This document shows, piece after piece, positions 12,456 through 13,828 of a stretch of DNA of 13,828 nucleotides. Positions within the stretch are counted from its first letter, which is position 1. Every line of letters starts with the position of its first letter. The stretch comes from Thermoflexales bacterium (GTDB lineage: Bacteria; Chloroflexota; Anaerolineae; Fen-1058): NCBI GenBank assembly GCA_017999195.1, contig JAGOBP010000040.1, positions 1-13,828 of the forward strand. Reading direction: 5' to 3'. Position numbers and translations under genes: made by a program. The notes under the pieces were generated by a model. That model was not told the DNA's origin and searched no databases. It saw only the letters and a program-made list of their open reading frames with translations.

Positions 12456-12774
12456 TGGGTGTGACGCCGAACGCCTCAACACACTTGCGAATCGCGGGAG
12501 TCGAAATCTTACCGCCGCTGCTGAGCACTTCGCCTTCGATCAGCACCAGGGGCAATTGAGCACCGTCGGGCAGGGCGGGACAATCGGCGTCAAACAGATC
12601 GAAGTACTGCACGCGCACGCGGTCACCAAACCGCGCGCTCAATTGATCGGCGGTGTGCTTGGCGACTTCGCGCCAGGTATCCTTGACGCCGTCCGCGCAC
12701 GCCAGTGGTGCGCCGATGATCTGAACTGCGATTACGCCGTCGCTCCCACCCAAAGATGGGGACTGGTTCGTCAT
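12445..12774 (-). CDS. Thioredoxin-fold protein, YuzD/DUF1462-like
   Basis: A 109-residue protein whose pattern of strands and helices fits a thioredoxin-like fold: strand VIAVQIIGAP (14-23), then L-A-C-A with Cys26, helix 31-49, strand RVRVQYFDLF (52-61), A-D-C-P with Cys65, a probable cis-proline turn QLPLVLIEGE (73-82), and helix PAIRKCVEAFG (93-103) with Cys98. It lacks a CxxC, so any redox chemistry would use single cysteines. The layout (GA, CA, a YFDLF-like strand, PLVLIEGE) resembles Bacillus YuzD. The ATG at 12774 overlaps the stop of the zinc-ribbon gene as ATGA, the reason for preferring it to an upstream start; its own end overlaps the DUF59 gene. The exact family is an inference; the fold call is stronger. 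Confidence 0.72.
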   Translation of the reverse strand: MTNQSPSLGGSDGVIAVQIIGAPLACADGVKDTWREVAKHTADQLSARFGDRVRVQYFDLFDADCPALPDGAQLPLVLIEGEVLSSGGKISTPAIRKCVEAFGVTPNGH

Positions 12775-12995
12775 CCGCAGCACCCACCATTGCCACAACC
12801 ACAGGCCGATCCAGCAGATGACAGACTGCCACCATCGCTGCCGTGCAACACCAGCCCGGCCGTGACCAGCTGCCGTGCGGCATGGCTATGGCACGTCGGA
12901 CATTCTGGCTGCAGGCCGGCTTGCTTCTCTTTGATCGAAGCGCGGACTTCGAATTTGGTCTCGCACTGTTCACAGTGAAAGTCATACAGGGGCAT
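12771..12995 (-). CDS. FmdB-type zinc-ribbon protein with a cysteine-rich tail
   Basis: A 74-residue protein beginning M-P-L-Y-D-F-H-C-E-Q-C, the standard start of the FmdB/CxxC_CxxC_SSSS family, with a zinc ribbon from Cys8, Cys11, Cys32 and Cys35. After a Gly/Ser-rich linker it ends in A-C-G-C-G-N-G-G-C-C-G, giving four more cysteines (65, 67, 72, 73) that could form a second metal site. Family members are small putative regulatory or adaptor proteins with no firm function. The ATG at 12995 has a strong AAGGAGG 6 nt upstream, the best ribosome site in the cluster. It is followed by the thioredoxin-fold gene with an ATGA overlap and preceded by the second YlbF-like gene with a 28-bp gap. Confidence 0.88.
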   Translation of the reverse strand: MPLYDFHCEQCETKFEVRASIKEKQAGLQPECPTCHSHAARQLVTAGLVLHGSDGGSLSSAGSACGCGNGGCCG

Positions 12996-13023
12996 GGGTC
13001 CCTCCTTGTCTGTGAGTCGGGTG

Positions 13024-13413
13024 TTAGCAACAGCCTGAGCGTTTGGCTAAAGCAGCAAAATCGACCCCGAGCAGTTCGCTGATCTCCTGGTTGATCTCGC
13101 GCAAAAAACCGATCGCCGCTTGCTGGGTACCGGCGTAGTCGGCAATGGTGCGATCGGCCTGCACCGCGCTCTGGAGCGCTTTCAGTTGATCGACATCGCT
13201 CTGCGTTACGGTCCGGCGCGCCTGTTTCTGGCGCAGTTCCGCCTGAGATTGCGAGAGCCGTTGCAGCAACTCGCGCGCTCCAGCATCGGCGTTTAATCGT
13301 CCATGGGCGGCCTGATAAGCGGTGAACGGCTCAGACGCGAGGAGATGATTGGCCAAGTCTTCAGTGGCGGCTAATAGATTGGCCGGGAGTGTTGTTCTAT
13401 TTGAAGTCATCAT
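13024..13413 (-). CDS. YlbF/YmcA-family protein with C-terminal GCC (copy B)
   Basis: A 129-residue, almost entirely helical protein matching the YlbF/YmcA (Com_YlbF) family: an N-terminal helix with LLAATEDLANHLLASEPFTA (14-33), a turn near HGRLNADAGARELL, a long charged helix of Gln/Leu heptads (51-77), and a helix ending QEISELLGVDF. It ends in S-G-C-C. In Bacillus, YlbF and YmcA form a complex with YaaT that binds [4Fe-4S] clusters and directs RNase Y mRNA cleavage; the role here is unknown. Two ATGs stand in a row (13413 and 13410), with GAGG giving better spacing for the second. It starts 7 nt after copy A's stop, so the two are surely co-transcribed and may form a heteromer. Confidence 0.83.
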   Translation of the reverse strand: MMTSNRTTLPANLLAATEDLANHLLASEPFTAYQAAHGRLNADAGARELLQRLSQSQAELRQKQARRTVTQSDVDQLKALQSAVQADRTIADYAGTQQAAIGFLREINQEISELLGVDFAALAKRSGCC

Positions 13414-13420
13414 GAACCTC

Positions 13421-13819
13421 TCAGCAACAACCTGACCCGCAGGCTGTTGTATAGTTCACACCGATCGCTTGCGATAGGAGATCGCCGGTGGTCTGGCACA
13501 GGGCCATCAGATCGGTCTGCGCCTGAAAATAGGTCACCACCGCCGGCAGGTTGCTGAACGCGCGCTGCAGGCGTTGCAGTTCGGCCTGGTCCGCCTCACT
13601 GACGGCATTGAGCATGAGCAAAGCTTGCAACGATTGCTGTTTCGCCTCGAACGCCGCGATCGCGCGTTGCGCCTCCGTGTCCTGATTCAAGCGGTCAGCC
13701 ACCTCTTCGTAGGCCTTGAATTGCGACGTTTCGGCCAACGTGGCCGCGAAATCACGCGCCGCCTGCTTCACGACCGACGCGGGCGCCAGTTCCAAGTCGT
13801 TCATTGCATAGTTGTTCAT
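13421..13819 (-). CDS. YlbF/YmcA-family protein with C-terminal CGSGCC (copy A)
   Basis: A 132-residue helical protein of the same family as its downstream neighbour: helix VVKQAARDFAATLAETSQFK (16-35), then EEVADRLNQDTEAQRAIAAF (38-57), a long Gln/Leu-rich helix up to about residue 90, and a final helix TDLMALCQTTGDLLSQAIGV (102-121) with Cys108. The tail is A-C-G-S-G-C-C (Cys127, 131, 132), a plausible metal- or Fe-S-binding end. The similarity in length and plan to copy B suggests an old tandem duplication. The ATG at 13819 is only 9 nt from the window edge and no Shine-Dalgarno is visible; a second ATG at 13804 is the alternative. The promoter and any earlier genes of the cluster lie outside the window. 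Confidence 0.82.
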   Translation of the reverse strand: MNNYAMNDLELAPASVVKQAARDFAATLAETSQFKAYEEVADRLNQDTEAQRAIAAFEAKQQSLQALLMLNAVSEADQAELQRLQRAFSNLPAVVTYFQAQTDLMALCQTTGDLLSQAIGVNYTTACGSGCC

Positions 13820-13828
13820 GGTGTTTGC

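Noticed and set aside
12448..12978. Plus-strand open frame of 176 codons over the Cys-tail cluster
   Set aside because: It is opposite three overlapping genes with clear family motifs and start sites; no motif of its own.
1..13828. tRNA or rRNA genes
   Set aside because: No T-arm-like GGTTCGAATCC context with a matching acceptor stem, and no rRNA-like stretch, was found on either strand.

Overview
The window looks like a chromosomal segment of a moderately GC-rich bacterium, most plausibly from the Chloroflexota (Anaerolineae-like). This rests on family-level impressions: YlbF-type proteins with cysteine tails, an M29 aminopeptidase, a DUF3109-like cysteine protein, and many small palindromic intergenic repeats of types common in those genomes. 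No rRNA, tRNA, CRISPR array or complete insertion sequence was found. Taxonomy is an inference.

Layout. (1) 1-3331, minus strand: panB, panE, a predicted lipoprotein of unknown function and the 5' part of proS, in that transcription order; repeats sit between or inside these genes, and one supplies the C-terminus of PanE. (2) 3332-3704: a repeat-rich gap holding the rho-independent terminator of pstB1. (3) 3705-8093: a phosphate (Pst) ABC transporter locus split by a 75-bp divergent promoter region. pstB1 points left; pstS, pstC, pstA and pstB2 point right. Both outward promoters are near-consensus and end almost exactly at the start codons, so both mRNAs should be leaderless. (4) 8106-9346: an M29 aminopeptidase with its own promoter and a textbook terminator. 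(5) 9358-11387: a ten-cysteine DUF3109-like protein converging on an MFS exporter that has a good promoter. (6) 11388-12185: about 800 bp without a convincing gene, containing nested inverted repeats, a possible pseudoknot and remnants of open frames. (7) 12186-13819, minus strand: a compact five-gene cluster of two YlbF-like proteins, an FmdB-type zinc ribbon, a thioredoxin-fold protein and a DUF59 (MIP18/SufT-like) protein. The last three genes overlap, and the first three products end in cysteine-rich tails.

Two systems deserve attention. First, the two PstB ATPases carry complementary departures from consensus: PstB1 has a ruined ABC signature (LALGQ), while PstB2 has a good signature but an altered Q-loop, D-loop and P-loop. 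In a PstB1-PstB2 heterodimer all departures would fall in one composite ATP site and the other would be fully canonical, as in asymmetric ABC exporters. Second, the Cys-tail cluster combines YlbF-type proteins (known from the Fe-S-containing YlbF-YmcA-YaaT complex of Bacillus) with an Fe-S maturation family (DUF59), a zinc ribbon and a thioredoxin fold, suggesting an uncharacterised metal/Fe-S handling or redox module.
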